From contig JAGAIH010000192.1 in the NCBI GenBank assembly GCA_017626655.1, positions 1-22,704 on the forward strand: a stretch of 22,704 nt of DNA, read 5' to 3'. The stretch's first letter is position 1; every line of letters begins with the position of its first letter. The position numbers and the translations under genes are program-made. Positions 1 through 9,577 of this stretch are shown one piece after another. This DNA is from Clostridia bacterium. Lineage in GTDB: Bacteria > Bacillota_A > Clostridia > Oscillospirales > CAG-272. The notes under the pieces were generated by a model, which saw nothing but the letters and a program-made list of their open reading frames with translations, did no database searches and was not told the DNA's origin.

Positions 1-702
1 CTCGTTGTAGGGAGGGGTACCGTAGCCGATGACGCAGGGGTCGTTGAGGGCATAGGAGCGCACCGTCACATTGTTGTCGGCGTTGCCCTCAATGGTGAAG
101 ACGTGGGTGTCGGTGGTGTACAGGACGTAGCCGATGTGGCCCGAGCCGGTGTTGGTGTTCTTCCAGTTGAAGAAGATCATGTCGGCGGGCTTGGGGGTGT
201 ACGTCCCCTTGTATGCGGCGGAATCCTGCCACATATTCATGGTCTTCAGCTCACCCACCCATTTCCAGCAGCCGATCTCGGAGGAGGCCTTGTCGTATCT
301 GGCCTGGTTCAGACACCAGTTGACGAAGCAGGCGCACCACTCGTAGGCGTTGTCGTTGTAGTGGGGAACCAGCAGGCGGGCGTACTCGATGTAGTTGGAG
401 GAGCCGTTCTTGTTCATACCGTCAAAATCCTTGGCGGAGTCGCCCTCGTGGTAGCCCAGCTGGGAGACGGCGATGCGGAGGATGTTGTTGCGGTCGTTTT
501 CGGTCAGCTCCAGGGAGGTGAAGTTCTCATACCAGACCGGGGTCTTGTAGGCGTCCGAGAACTGGTAATTGGGATCGTTCTTCAGCCAGTTACGCATGGG
601 GATACCCGTGCCATGAGGCTCCAGGGCGGAAGCCGCGGGCAGAGCCACGGAGGCCAGAAGAAGGGTAGCAAGCAGGAACGCCAAAAGCTTTTTACAAGTC
701 AT
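1..702 (-). CDS. Secreted CHAP-domain cysteine hydrolase (3'-truncated by window edge)
   Basis: The first 234 residues are visible; the C-terminus lies outside the window. Residues 1-26 form a signal peptide (MTCKK, hydrophobic core, likely cleavage after ASA), so the product is exported and probably acts on peptidoglycan. The CHAP signature is clear: EWCACFVNW around residues 121-129 with C123 as the expected nucleophile, GHIGYV around 188-193 with the catalytic His189, and EGN at 205-207. CHAP enzymes are amidases or endopeptidases of cell-wall peptide stems. The start is the ATG at 702, preceded by AGAAAGGA and a sigma-A type promoter. There are no wall-binding repeats in the visible part; they could follow downstream. 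The fold is assigned with good confidence, but the bond cleaved and the biological role (remodelling, division, competition) cannot be told. Confidence 0.85.
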   Translation of the reverse strand, partial: MTCKKLLAFLLATLLLASVALPAASALEPHGTGIPMRNWLKNDPNYQFSDAYKTPVWYENFTSLELTENDRNNILRIAVSQLGYHEGDSAKDFDGMNKNGSSNYIEYARLLVPHYNDNAYEWCACFVNWCLNQARYDKASSEIGCWKWVGELKTMNMWQDSAAYKGTYTPKPADMIFFNWKNTNTGSGHIGYVLYTTDTHVFTIEGNADNNVTVRSYALNDPCVIGYGTPPYNE

Positions 703-734
703 ATGGAATTGCATCCTTTCTGTGTCAATGCCTT

Positions 735-763
735 ATTATACCATGGAAAGGATCGTTTGTAAA
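735..763 (-). promoter_or_regulatory. Sigma-A type promoter of the CHAP gene
   Basis: On the minus strand, TTTACA (758-763) is followed by a 17-nt spacer and TATAAT (735-740). The expected transcription start lies near 728, giving a leader of about 26 nt that contains the AGAAAGGA ribosome site. Confidence 0.8.
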
Positions 764-804
764 GGGTGATATTGTTAAATTTATTGGGAGATATGATCAT
801 GGAG

Positions 805-1060
805 GGAAATTGGGGTTTATCGAACTGTTTGACGGAACAGATCAGAATGTGTTTAGGGGCCACCTCATCCGTCGGCTTCGCCGACACCTTCTCCTCGAGG
901 AGAAGGCTTCGGTAACCGCAACCCTTGATATAAAAAGATCTTTTGGGTCGTGGTAACCTAGGCTTCTCCTGGAGGAGAAGCTCCCGCAAAGCGGGTGATG
1001 AGGTGGCCACCTTCCCACTTCTTCTATGTTCCGTCAGACCGCTAAACCCAAATTTGAAAC
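805..1060. repeat. Large imperfect inverted-repeat element with shared terminal motif
   Basis: This fills most of the 703-1118 gap. The arms are inverted copies: GGCCACCTCATC (about 858-869) matches the reverse complement of GATGAGGTGGCC (about 998-1009). Inside these lie small hairpins (GTCGGC-TTC-GCCGAC; CCCGC-AAA-GCGGG) and CTTCTCC/GGAGAAG blocks. The apex is the 12-nt palindrome AAAAGATCTTTT at 933-944. The outer ends are inverted versions of AAATTNGGGTTTANCG followed by ACGGAACA. No protein of its own is encoded; open frames across it are shadows. It looks like a MITE- or REP-like non-coding dispersed repeat. Target duplications were not identified. Confidence 0.7.
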
Positions 1061-1072
1061 TCCCCCAAAACG

Positions 1073-1100
1073 AAAAAGGACCGCCCGAAAGCAGTCCTTT
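1073..1100 (-). terminator. Rho-independent terminator of the small lipoprotein gene
   Basis: Read on the minus strand, the stem AAAGGAC(T)GC / GC(G)GTCCTTT with one internal mismatch and a 6-nt loop is followed by a T-rich tail. It lies 19 nt past the stop codon of the 1119-1607 gene. Confidence 0.75.
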
Positions 1101-1118
1101 CCGTATAACCTCAAAGCA

Positions 1119-1607
1119 TCAGTCAAAGCTCACCGACTTCGCCCACTCCATCATCTCGGGCTTCTTGGTCTCATAGTCCTCGGTGGGGCAGTAGATCTGC
1201 ACCAGCCAGTAGGCATCGGTGCCGCGGAAGCAGAAGCCCATGTAGGTGAACTCGGTGCCGTCCACGTCCTCGGTGTAGACGAAGTAGGTCATGCCGTCCT
1301 CTTCGATGGGGTCACCCTCCAGCGTGTTGCCGGTCATGACGATCTTGGCGTACTCCTTGACGCTCATGTTGGTGTCCAGAGCCACGCTGGCGAACTCCTC
1401 AAAGGTCTCCTTCAGGATCATGACGCCCGCGTCGGGGGAGATGAGGATGAGGTTGTAGTCCTCGTTCAGATCGTTCTGCTCGGTGAAGAAGCCCTTGACG
1501 GTGATGGAAATGCCGTCCTTGGTGAAGGTCTTCTCCCCCATCAGCCCGCAGGAGGCCAGGGAGAGGGTCAGCATGAGAACAGCCATCAGAAACGCAATCT
1601 TTTTCAT
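1119..1607 (-). CDS. Small predicted lipoprotein, unknown function
   Basis: The product is 162 aa with a short Lys-Lys signal peptide and the lipobox LASC, so Cys20 should be lipidated and the protein anchored outside the membrane. The mature part alternates beta-type and amphipathic segments (FTKDGISITVKGFF; a central VYTEDVDGTEFTYMGFCF strand pair; a C-terminal EMMEWAKSVSF helix). This layout resembles small PsbP/DcrB-like extracytoplasmic proteins, but that comparison is only by general shape. A longer in-frame ATG exists 11 codons upstream; I prefer the ATG at 1607 because AAAGGATTTTTACC sits before it and the signal peptide begins there. It is monocistronic, with its own promoter and terminator. 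No substrate or partner can be named. Confidence 0.85.
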   Translation of the reverse strand: MKKIAFLMAVLMLTLSLASCGLMGEKTFTKDGISITVKGFFTEQNDLNEDYNLILISPDAGVMILKETFEEFASVALDTNMSVKEYAKIVMTGNTLEGDPIEEDGMTYFVYTEDVDGTEFTYMGFCFRGTDAYWLVQIYCPTEDYETKKPEMMEWAKSVSFD

Positions 1608-1643
1608 GGTAAAAATCCTTTCTGTAAGGGAAGATTTCACCCT

Positions 1644-1672
1644 ATTATAGCATCGCGGGGCGGCTTTGTCAA
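1644..1672 (-). promoter_or_regulatory. Consensus sigma-A promoter of the small lipoprotein
   Basis: On the minus strand, TTGACA (1667-1672), a 17-nt spacer and TATAAT (1644-1649) form a perfect vegetative promoter. It lies in the 104-bp gap behind mnmA, where I see no convincing mnmA terminator, so some mnmA read-through into this gene is possible. Confidence 0.9.
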
Positions 1673-1711
1673 CCCCTTTTTATCTAAACCGTTGGTTGAA
1701 ACGCCCTCTCG

Positions 1712-2761
1712 TCAATCGGCAATGATCCCGCCGCCTACCACAACGTCACCGTCGTAGAACACGCAGGACTGTCCCTTGCAGACTGCCCGCTGGGGCTGAT
1801 CGAAGACCACCAGAGCGGTGTCCGTCCCCGTCATGACCACGGTGGCGGTATCCCCCTTGTGGGTACTGCGGATGCGGGCGGTGACCGCCATGGGGGTATC
1901 AATGGACTCCACCGACAGGAGATTGACCCCCTCCAGCCTTACCTCACGGGTGAAGAGATCCTCGTTCTTCCCCAGCACCACCCTGCGGGTGACAGGGTCC
2001 TTACCGCACACGAAGGCAGGCTCCCCCAAAGCGATCCCCAGCCCCTTGCGCTGGCCGATGGTGTAATGGATGATGCCCTTGTGGCGGCCCAGAACACGGC
2101 CGTTTTTGTCCATAAAGTCGCCCTCTACGGGGGTTTTGCCCGTGTAACCCCCCATAAAACCCGCGTAATCTCCGTCGGGGACAAAGCAGATATCCTGGCT
2201 GTCGCTCTTGTGGGCGGTCTCAAAGCCCTGCTCTGCGGCCAGGGCGCGGATCTCGGGCTTGGTCATGTCTCCCAGGGGGAACAGGATGTGGGAAAGCATC
2301 TCGCGGGGTAACTGCCACAGGAAGTAGGATTGATCCTTACTTTCATCCGCCGCCTTGCAGAGAAGGTAGCGGTCACCCTCCCGTCGGATGCGGGCGTAGT
2401 GCCCGGTGGCGATCATGTCGGCCCCGTCGGCTCGGATGGCCTCCCACAGCGCGCCGAACTTGATCGTTCGGTTGCAGGTCACGCAGGGATTGGGGGTCCC
2501 CCCCTCCTCGTAGACCTTGATGAAGTCCTCAATGACACAGCGGCAGAAGACCTCCCCCATGTCGTATGTCTTGTGAGGGATGCCCAGCTTTACACAGATG
2601 GCGCGGGCGTCGGTGACGTCCCGGGTGTCCCCCGTCTCGCCACGGGGGCGGTACAGGGTCATGGTGGCTCCCGTGACGGCATAGCCCGCCTGCGTGAGCA
2701 GGTACGCCGCCACCGAGGAGTCCACACCGCCGCTCATGGCGGCGAATACTCTCTTGGGCAT
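1712..2761 (-). CDS. mnmA: tRNA-uridine 2-sulfurtransferase MnmA
   Basis: MnmA (TrmU) puts the 2-thio group on the wobble uridine (U34) of tRNA-Lys, -Glu and -Gln, using ATP to activate the base and persulfide sulfur from a cysteine desulfurase. The 349-aa length is normal. Visible motifs are the PP-loop SGGVDSS at residues 10-16, TPNPCVTCN at 89-97 with C96 in the position of the catalytic nucleophile, ATGHYARI at 118-125, SQDICFVPDGDY at 188-199 with C192 as the second catalytic Cys, and YTIGQRKGLG in the central domain. The C-terminal beta-barrel carries ARIRSTHKG. It is the last gene of a three-gene operon, starting 9 nt after the stop of the preceding gene. The ATG at 2761 gives the canonical N-terminus. 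Confidence 0.96.
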   Translation of the reverse strand: MPKRVFAAMSGGVDSSVAAYLLTQAGYAVTGATMTLYRPRGETGDTRDVTDARAICVKLGIPHKTYDMGEVFCRCVIEDFIKVYEEGGTPNPCVTCNRTIKFGALWEAIRADGADMIATGHYARIRREGDRYLLCKAADESKDQSYFLWQLPREMLSHILFPLGDMTKPEIRALAAEQGFETAHKSDSQDICFVPDGDYAGFMGGYTGKTPVEGDFMDKNGRVLGRHKGIIHYTIGQRKGLGIALGEPAFVCGKDPVTRRVVLGKNEDLFTREVRLEGVNLLSVESIDTPMAVTARIRSTHKGDTATVVMTGTDTALVVFDQPQRAVCKGQSCVFYDGDVVVGGGIIAD

Positions 2762-2770
2762 AATGCCTCC

Positions 2771-3457
2771 TTACAGTATGGAAAATCCGTTTTGTGAAAA
2801 GAAATAGAAGTTCCGCGCGTTCTGCTTGGCCGCCTCGCTGACACGGATGCCCGTGTTCAGAACCTGCTCTCCGCCTTGGATCTTCAAGGGCTTGGTGAAG
2901 GATCGAATATGCTCCTTCATCCACGCGAAATCGGTGTATTCGGGGGTGCCCTTCAGGCTGATGATGGGTGCGCCGTCTACCCATTCCTGCTTTTTGGTGG
3001 GGCAATAGATATGGATCCCCACGGCGTTTTCGGGGAACAGACCGTAAAAGCAGTTTTTGACGATGGAAAAGCCCCCGTCCTTGCGGGTCTCCCTGTAGAG
3101 GATGAAGGGATCCATATGCACGCAACGGTCGCGGTAGTCGGGGTCGGCAGACTTGTAGCGCTTGCCGCGGTAGGTATGCTCGTCCACGTATACACATCGG
3201 GAGGGGTCTCTTGTGGGGGAGAAGCTCGGGAACAGGAGGCGGGAGCCGCGCTCCGGCTTCTCTCCTGCCGATAGCCGCCCGTACAGAGCGCGGTAGGGGA
3301 CCGTAAGCTCGGTGAGAGGATCTTCGATATAGCCCAAGGGAACGTGGCGTGTCACGGTCAAAAGGTGAAAGCCGCCCTCGGTGAGCGTGGCCTCCAGCTC
3401 GTCGGGGGTGACGATCCAGTACAGATGCTCGTCGCCGAAGTAGTTGATGTCGCTCAT
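2771..3457 (-). CDS. Conserved-looking hypothetical protein between trmL and mnmA
   Basis: I do not recognise this 228-aa family. It has no signal peptide or membrane segment and is predicted cytosolic. It is rich in aromatic residues and mixed charge, with segments such as HLYWIVTPDELEATL near the N-terminus, HVPLGYIEDPLTELTVPYRALYG around 40-60, and WVDGAPIISLKGTPEYTDFAW near 155-180. Several Cys residues (in SRCVYVDE, DRCVHMD, KNCFYGLF, IYCPTKK) are not arranged as an obvious zinc site. The upstream in-frame ATG at 3499 overlaps trmL; I prefer the ATG at 3457, preceded by AAGGAGAAGG at good spacing. It starts 20 nt after trmL and ends 9 nt before mnmA, so it should be co-transcribed with both. 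A link to tRNA modification is suggested only by position. Confidence 0.8.
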   Translation of the reverse strand: MSDINYFGDEHLYWIVTPDELEATLTEGGFHLLTVTRHVPLGYIEDPLTELTVPYRALYGRLSAGEKPERGSRLLFPSFSPTRDPSRCVYVDEHTYRGKRYKSADPDYRDRCVHMDPFILYRETRKDGGFSIVKNCFYGLFPENAVGIHIYCPTKKQEWVDGAPIISLKGTPEYTDFAWMKEHIRSFTKPLKIQGGEQVLNTGIRVSEAAKQNARNFYFFSQNGFSIL

Positions 3458-3477
3458 AAACCTTCTCCTTCCGTGTA

Positions 3478-3990
3478 TCAGAGCTGTCCTTCCCCCCATA
3501 TGTGGGTGGTCAACTGACCCTCCACCTGTAGCCCCTCGAAATCGTACTGCCGCAGTACCTCATACACCGCGATGGCCACCGAATTGGAGAGATTCAACGA
3601 CCGCAGATGATTCCGCATGGGGATCCGCACGCAGGTGTCGGGGTGGGCAAAGAGCAGATCCTCGGGGAGTCCCCTTGTCTCCTTGCCGAACATGAGGAAG
3701 ACCTCCTCGGGGTACTGCACGTCGATGTGGCGGTGCTGTGCCTTTGTGGTGAAGTAGTACACCGCCGCGTTGGGGTGTTGGGTATAGAAATCCTCCAGCC
3801 CGTCGTAGTAGTGAACGTCCAGCTTATCCCAGTAGTCCAGCCCCGCCCGCTTCATGCGCTTGTCGTCGATGGTGAAGCCCAGAGGGCGGGTGAGGTGGAG
3901 GGACGCGCCCGTGGCGGCGCAGGTGCGGGCGATGTTGCCCGTGTTCTGGGGGATCTCGGGCTCGTGGAGAACGATGTGGATATGTGACAT
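3478..3990 (-). CDS. trmL: tRNA (cytidine/uridine-34 2'-O)-methyltransferase TrmL
   Basis: TrmL is a SPOUT-class methyltransferase that uses S-adenosylmethionine to methylate the ribose 2'-O of the wobble nucleotide in tRNA-Leu isoacceptors. The 170 aa give the family pattern from end to end: HEPEIPQNTGNIARTCAATG at about 9-28, MFGKETRGLP near 108-117, and IPMRNHLRSLNLSNSVAIAV near 128-147, the last two building the knotted cofactor site. The short length without an RNA-binding extension fits TrmL rather than TrmH. The chosen start is the ATG at 3990, with AAGAAAGG eight bases before it. The frame stays open 49 codons further into the heptamer-repeat element, but that extension translates repeat DNA and is unlikely to be real. 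First gene of the trmL-hypothetical-mnmA operon. Confidence 0.94.
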   Translation of the reverse strand: MSHIHIVLHEPEIPQNTGNIARTCAATGASLHLTRPLGFTIDDKRMKRAGLDYWDKLDVHYYDGLEDFYTQHPNAAVYYFTTKAQHRHIDVQYPEEVFLMFGKETRGLPEDLLFAHPDTCVRIPMRNHLRSLNLSNSVAIAVYEVLRQYDFEGLQVEGQLTTHIWGEGQL

Positions 3991-4009
3991 AGGGAAAACC
4001 TTTCTTGGG

Positions 4010-4213
4010 AATTCGTAATTCATAATTCGTAATTCGTAATTAAGCGAAGAAAGCGGCAGGCTTGAAAAATGGGAAGAACGCGAAGACCGTCCATGCGGAA
4101 TGGGGGAATCCTGATCGGCATACCCTCCAATGGGCATTTCACCGAACGCTGGATCGCAACCGTCCTCAATTATGAATTACGAATTATGAATTACGAATTA
4201 TGAATTACGAATT
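4010..4213. repeat. Heptanucleotide tandem arrays in inverted orientation flanking a 120-bp core
   Basis: The left array (4010-4042) is built from 7-bp units AATTCGT/AATTCAT. The right array (4168-4213) is built from AATTATG/AATTACG, the reverse complement of the same units. The two arrays therefore form terminal inverted repeats of about 30 bp around a unique core (4045-4167). The core has no gene of its own. Structure and size suggest a small non-autonomous mobile or repeat element. It lies between the likely trmL promoter and trmL itself. Confidence 0.75.
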
Positions 4214-4225
4214 GACTCTGCTCCC

Positions 4226-4254
4226 ATTCTAACACATTCCGCCCCGTTTTTCAA
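4226..4254 (-). promoter_or_regulatory. Likely promoter of the trmL operon
   Basis: On the minus strand, TTGAAA (4249-4254), a 17-nt spacer and TAGAAT (4226-4231) make a good sigma-A promoter. The leader to the trmL ATG would be about 230 nt and would include the whole heptamer element. Confidence 0.7.
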
Positions 4255-4306
4255 GTATTATCCGAAAATTTACAATTAAACTCTAATATATTTTAAAAAT
4301 ATATAG

Positions 4307-4312
4307 TATAAT
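4307..4312 (+). promoter_or_regulatory. -10 box of the secA promoter
   Basis: TATAAT at 4307-4312 sits in a very AT-rich stretch (4264-4315). At 17 nt upstream the -35 is poor (TAATAT, 4284-4289), so AT-rich upstream contacts or an activator may compensate. The start would be near 4319. Confidence 0.6.
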
Positions 4313-4325
4313 AAACGCAGAATTG

Positions 4326-4374
4326 CTTGCGGCATCATCCCGCCGTAAGTCCATTACCCCGCCGATCTCGGCGG
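4326..4374 (+). promoter_or_regulatory. Two hairpins in the secA leader
   Basis: CTTGCGGC (4326-4333) pairs with GCCGTAAG (4342-4349) across an 8-nt loop. CCGCCG (4359-4364) pairs with CGGCGG (4369-4374) across ATCT. The second hairpin ends directly before the AAAAGAAAGGAAA ribosome site of secA. They may tune translation, but neither has a T-tract, so they are not terminators. Confidence 0.45.
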
Positions 4375-4397
4375 AAAAGAAAGGAAACCTTTGACAC

Positions 4398-7169
<2,772 letters not shown>

Positions 7170-7186
7170 TCCCTAAGGAGACTGTC

Positions 7187-7918
7187 ATGGGCTTTGGATT
7201 ACTCCTCTGCGCCTATTTCCTCTTTACCTTCATGTCGGTGGCCATCGGCGACTACTGCTTCGCCACCTTCATCATCGGCGCCATGGTGGCCTCCAAGGCC
7301 ATCGGCGGCCTGAAGGACTATAACCCCCGCTTCAACTGGCTCTACCCCTTCGCCGCCCTCTACGGCCTTCTGGCCATCTTCTTCGCCGCCAGGCTGCTGG
7401 ACGGTCAGCTCCTCTGGAACCTCCCCCTGTACGGCTCCGTGGTACAGGGCATCGTGGAGTGGGCGCGCTTTATCGCCGAGCTGGGCTTCACCGTCATTGC
7501 CCTGTGGTCCTCCTCCGAGATCGCCGCGTCGGTGGGGCTGGACAAGCATCGGGAGCGAGCCGTCCGTAACATCGTCTTTACCGCCGTCTGGGCCCTGGCC
7601 CAGATGGTCATGCTGATCGTCCCCGCCCTGGCCGCCGCCGGAAACGGCGCTTTGACCACGGTGCTGTTCCTCTACCTCCTGGTGGTCTACTTCCTCAACA
7701 GCTTCTGCTTCTACGGCTGCTTCTCCGCCATCTGCCCCAAGGGCGAGGAGTTCGGCAAGCCCTCCAAGCCCTCCCGCTTCAAGTTCATGAACGAGCTGAA
7801 CCGCAAGCTGGACGAAAAGAACGAGCAGGCCCGCCTGGAGTATGAAAAAAACCTGCAAAAGCAGAATCAGAAGTATTCCGCCAAGAACAATAACCGCCAT
7901 CACAAAAAGAAAAAATGA
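7187..7918 (+). CDS. Multi-pass membrane protein with Lys-rich cytosolic tail
   Basis: The family is not recognised. The 243 aa contain about five hydrophobic segments between residue 1 and roughly 185 (GFGLLLCAYFLFTFM; FATFIIGAMVA; LYPFAALYGLLAIFFAARLL; a pair around VFTAVWALAQMVMLIVPALAAA and TVLFLYLLVVYFLNSFCFYG). From about 195 onward the protein is charged and predicted helical or coiled (MNELNRKLDEKNEQARLEYEKN), ending in KNNNRHHKKKK. It begins 17 nt after secA, with AAGGAG seven bases before the ATG, so it is probably co-transcribed and possibly coupled with secA. A basic cytosolic tail on a membrane protein beside secA suggests contact with nucleic acid, ribosome or acidic lipid, but this is inference. 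Confidence 0.85.
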   Translation: MGFGLLLCAYFLFTFMSVAIGDYCFATFIIGAMVASKAIGGLKDYNPRFNWLYPFAALYGLLAIFFAARLLDGQLLWNLPLYGSVVQGIVEWARFIAELGFTVIALWSSSEIAASVGLDKHRERAVRNIVFTAVWALAQMVMLIVPALAAAGNGALTTVLFLYLLVVYFLNSFCFYGCFSAICPKGEEFGKPSKPSRFKFMNELNRKLDEKNEQARLEYEKNLQKQNQKYSAKNNNRHHKKKK

Positions 7919-7961
7919 GACGCTTACGTCTCGGAAAGGACCGCGCCAGCGGGTACCGCCC

Positions 7962-9449
7962 ATGAACCATACCCATACCCCCAAGCCGGGAAGATACCTC
8001 GGCGTCACCCTCGTGGCGGTCGGAGCCTTCTTCCTCTTCGATCCCTTTATCAGCGTGGTGGATCTCCTCCCCGACGCCCTGGGCTACTTATGCATCCTCC
8101 TGGGCCTCTACCGACTGTCCGACCTGGATGAGCGTCTGAAGGACGCCTTCAAGGGAGTCGGCTACCTCGCCCTGATTGGCGTGACCCGCGTCGTGGCCCT
8201 CTTTTTGGCCTTCGGTCTGGTCTCCCCCACCGAGCAGCCCGTCTTCATCCTCCTGGCCCTCTTTACCCTGGGTGTCCTGGACTGCATCGTCCTCATCCCC
8301 ATGTGGAAGAACTTTTGCGGCGGCCTCCTCTATCTCGGCTCCCGCAACGACGCCACCACCATGTTCGACCGCCGAGGGCTTGGCGGCAAGACCCGCACTT
8401 ACAACGTCGTGGAGCGCTACACCGCCCTCTCGACCGTCTACTTCGTGGTTCGTGAGGTCCTGGTCGTCTTGCCCGAGATCTCGGTGCTGTCCCACGAAAA
8501 GGGAGGCGTGGAGATCGGCGACGCCACCCGCTTCTACGATTATGTTGGCCTGTTCCGTTTGATCGGCAGTAGCGTTTCCCTCATCTTAGGTATTGTCTGG
8601 CTCATCGCCACCCTCTGCTTCTTCGCCAAACTCAAGAAGGATATCCCGTTCTTTACCCGTCTTGCTGAGAAGTACCGCGCCGAGGTCCTCCCCCGCCACG
8701 ATCTCTTCGCCATGCGGGCGGTCAAGGCCTCCCTGGGCTGTCTCCTGGTGGCCGCCGCCTTCTCCCTGGATCTCTACCTGGACGGCGTAAACGTCCTCCC
8801 CGACGCCATCTCCGCCCTCTTTCTGATCCTCTCGGTGGTCTTTATCCGTCGCTACGCGGGAAAGAACCTCCCCGCCCTTTTGACCGCGGGAGCCTACGGC
8901 GTCACAGCCGCCCTGGCCTGGTACCTCCAGCTCACCTACTTCGGGCGCAACGATATCCCCGACATCTTCCGTAAGGAGGAGCTTCACGCCCGCTGGCAGA
9001 CCACCGTCCTGCTCCAAGCCCTCACCGCCGTCCTCCTGGTGGCCTCCATCGTGTTGATCCTGCGCTCCCTCTACACCATGGTCAAGCGCTACACCGGTGT
9101 CCTCGCCCTCAGCGACGATCATGGCTACGCCGCCGAGCGCACCGAGTCCATCCATGCCCTCATCCGCAAGAAGCTGATCTGGGTGGGCGTCCTGGGTGGC
9201 CTGACCGCCCTGTCCGCCCTCTTCTGGTGGGGCGTGGTCCCCACCCTTCCCGAGCTGGATCTCACCCTCTCGGGGGGTAGCGCCCAGGATCAGAACACTC
9301 TGGACACCATCGTCACCACCGTCTACCAGATCCTCACCGACGGCTACTGGTTCATCGACCTGGCCCTGGGCGGCCTTTGGATCGGTACCATCGGCGCCGC
9401 CACGGGAGAGATCGCGGATCAGATGGAGTATAGCTCTATGATGAGGTAG
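7962..9449 (+). CDS. Large multi-pass membrane protein with internal duplication
   Basis: The 495-aa product has about ten to twelve hydrophobic segments and no signal peptide, enzyme motif or transporter signature that I recognise. Two related segments stand out: FDPFISVVDLLPDALGYLCI near residues 28-47 and LYLDGVNVLPDAISALFLIL near 275-294, each followed by a hydrophobic stretch and a basic turn. This points to a duplicated half. The frame is open 40 codons further upstream, overlapping the previous gene; I prefer the ATG at 7962 because the upstream part translates the end of the neighbour. Its ribosome site is poor: the nearest AAAGGA is about 20 nt upstream. Translational coupling to the previous gene, 43 nt upstream, may matter. 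It is probably the third gene of the secA cluster, and no terminator is visible behind it. Confidence 0.8.
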   Translation: MNHTHTPKPGRYLGVTLVAVGAFFLFDPFISVVDLLPDALGYLCILLGLYRLSDLDERLKDAFKGVGYLALIGVTRVVALFLAFGLVSPTEQPVFILLALFTLGVLDCIVLIPMWKNFCGGLLYLGSRNDATTMFDRRGLGGKTRTYNVVERYTALSTVYFVVREVLVVLPEISVLSHEKGGVEIGDATRFYDYVGLFRLIGSSVSLILGIVWLIATLCFFAKLKKDIPFFTRLAEKYRAEVLPRHDLFAMRAVKASLGCLLVAAAFSLDLYLDGVNVLPDAISALFLILSVVFIRRYAGKNLPALLTAGAYGVTAALAWYLQLTYFGRNDIPDIFRKEELHARWQTTVLLQALTAVLLVASIVLILRSLYTMVKRYTGVLALSDDHGYAAERTESIHALIRKKLIWVGVLGGLTALSALFWWGVVPTLPELDLTLSGGSAQDQNTLDTIVTTVYQILTDGYWFIDLALGGLWIGTIGAATGEIADQMEYSSMMR

Positions 9450-9488
9450 AAGCCCAAGTTAGGATTTCTCCCGTTTTCTCCCGAATCT

Positions 9489-9518
9489 GCATAGATTCAC
9501 CTTTCCCTGTCCATACTG
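9489..9518 (+). promoter_or_regulatory. Sigma-F/sigma-G-like forespore promoter
   Basis: GCATA (9489-9493), an 18-nt spacer and CATACTG (9512-9518) match the sigma-G type consensus GHATR-N18-CATWMTA except at the last base. The start would fall near 9525, at the base of a 7-bp hairpin CGTACCC-CGA-GGGTACG (9523-9539). No comparable sigma-A promoter was seen between 9450 and 9577. Confidence 0.6.
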
Positions 9519-9577
9519 TAACCGTACCCCGAGGGTACGCTATATACCGCACAGCGGACAAAGAAAGGATCATACCC

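Noticed and set aside
699..1176. Short ORFs across the inverted-repeat element
   Set aside because: They run through repeat arms and the terminator, overlap each other on both strands, and lack ribosome sites and protein-like composition.
3991..4137. A 49-codon N-terminal extension of TrmL
   Set aside because: It translates the heptamer repeat element, has no convincing ribosome site, and precedes a canonical TrmL start with a good AAGAAAGG.
4323..4394. A TTG-initiated 23-codon leader ORF upstream of secA
   Set aside because: It ends four bases before the secA ATG, which is suggestive, but it begins almost at the predicted transcript start, has no ribosome site and shows no arrest-peptide-like sequence.
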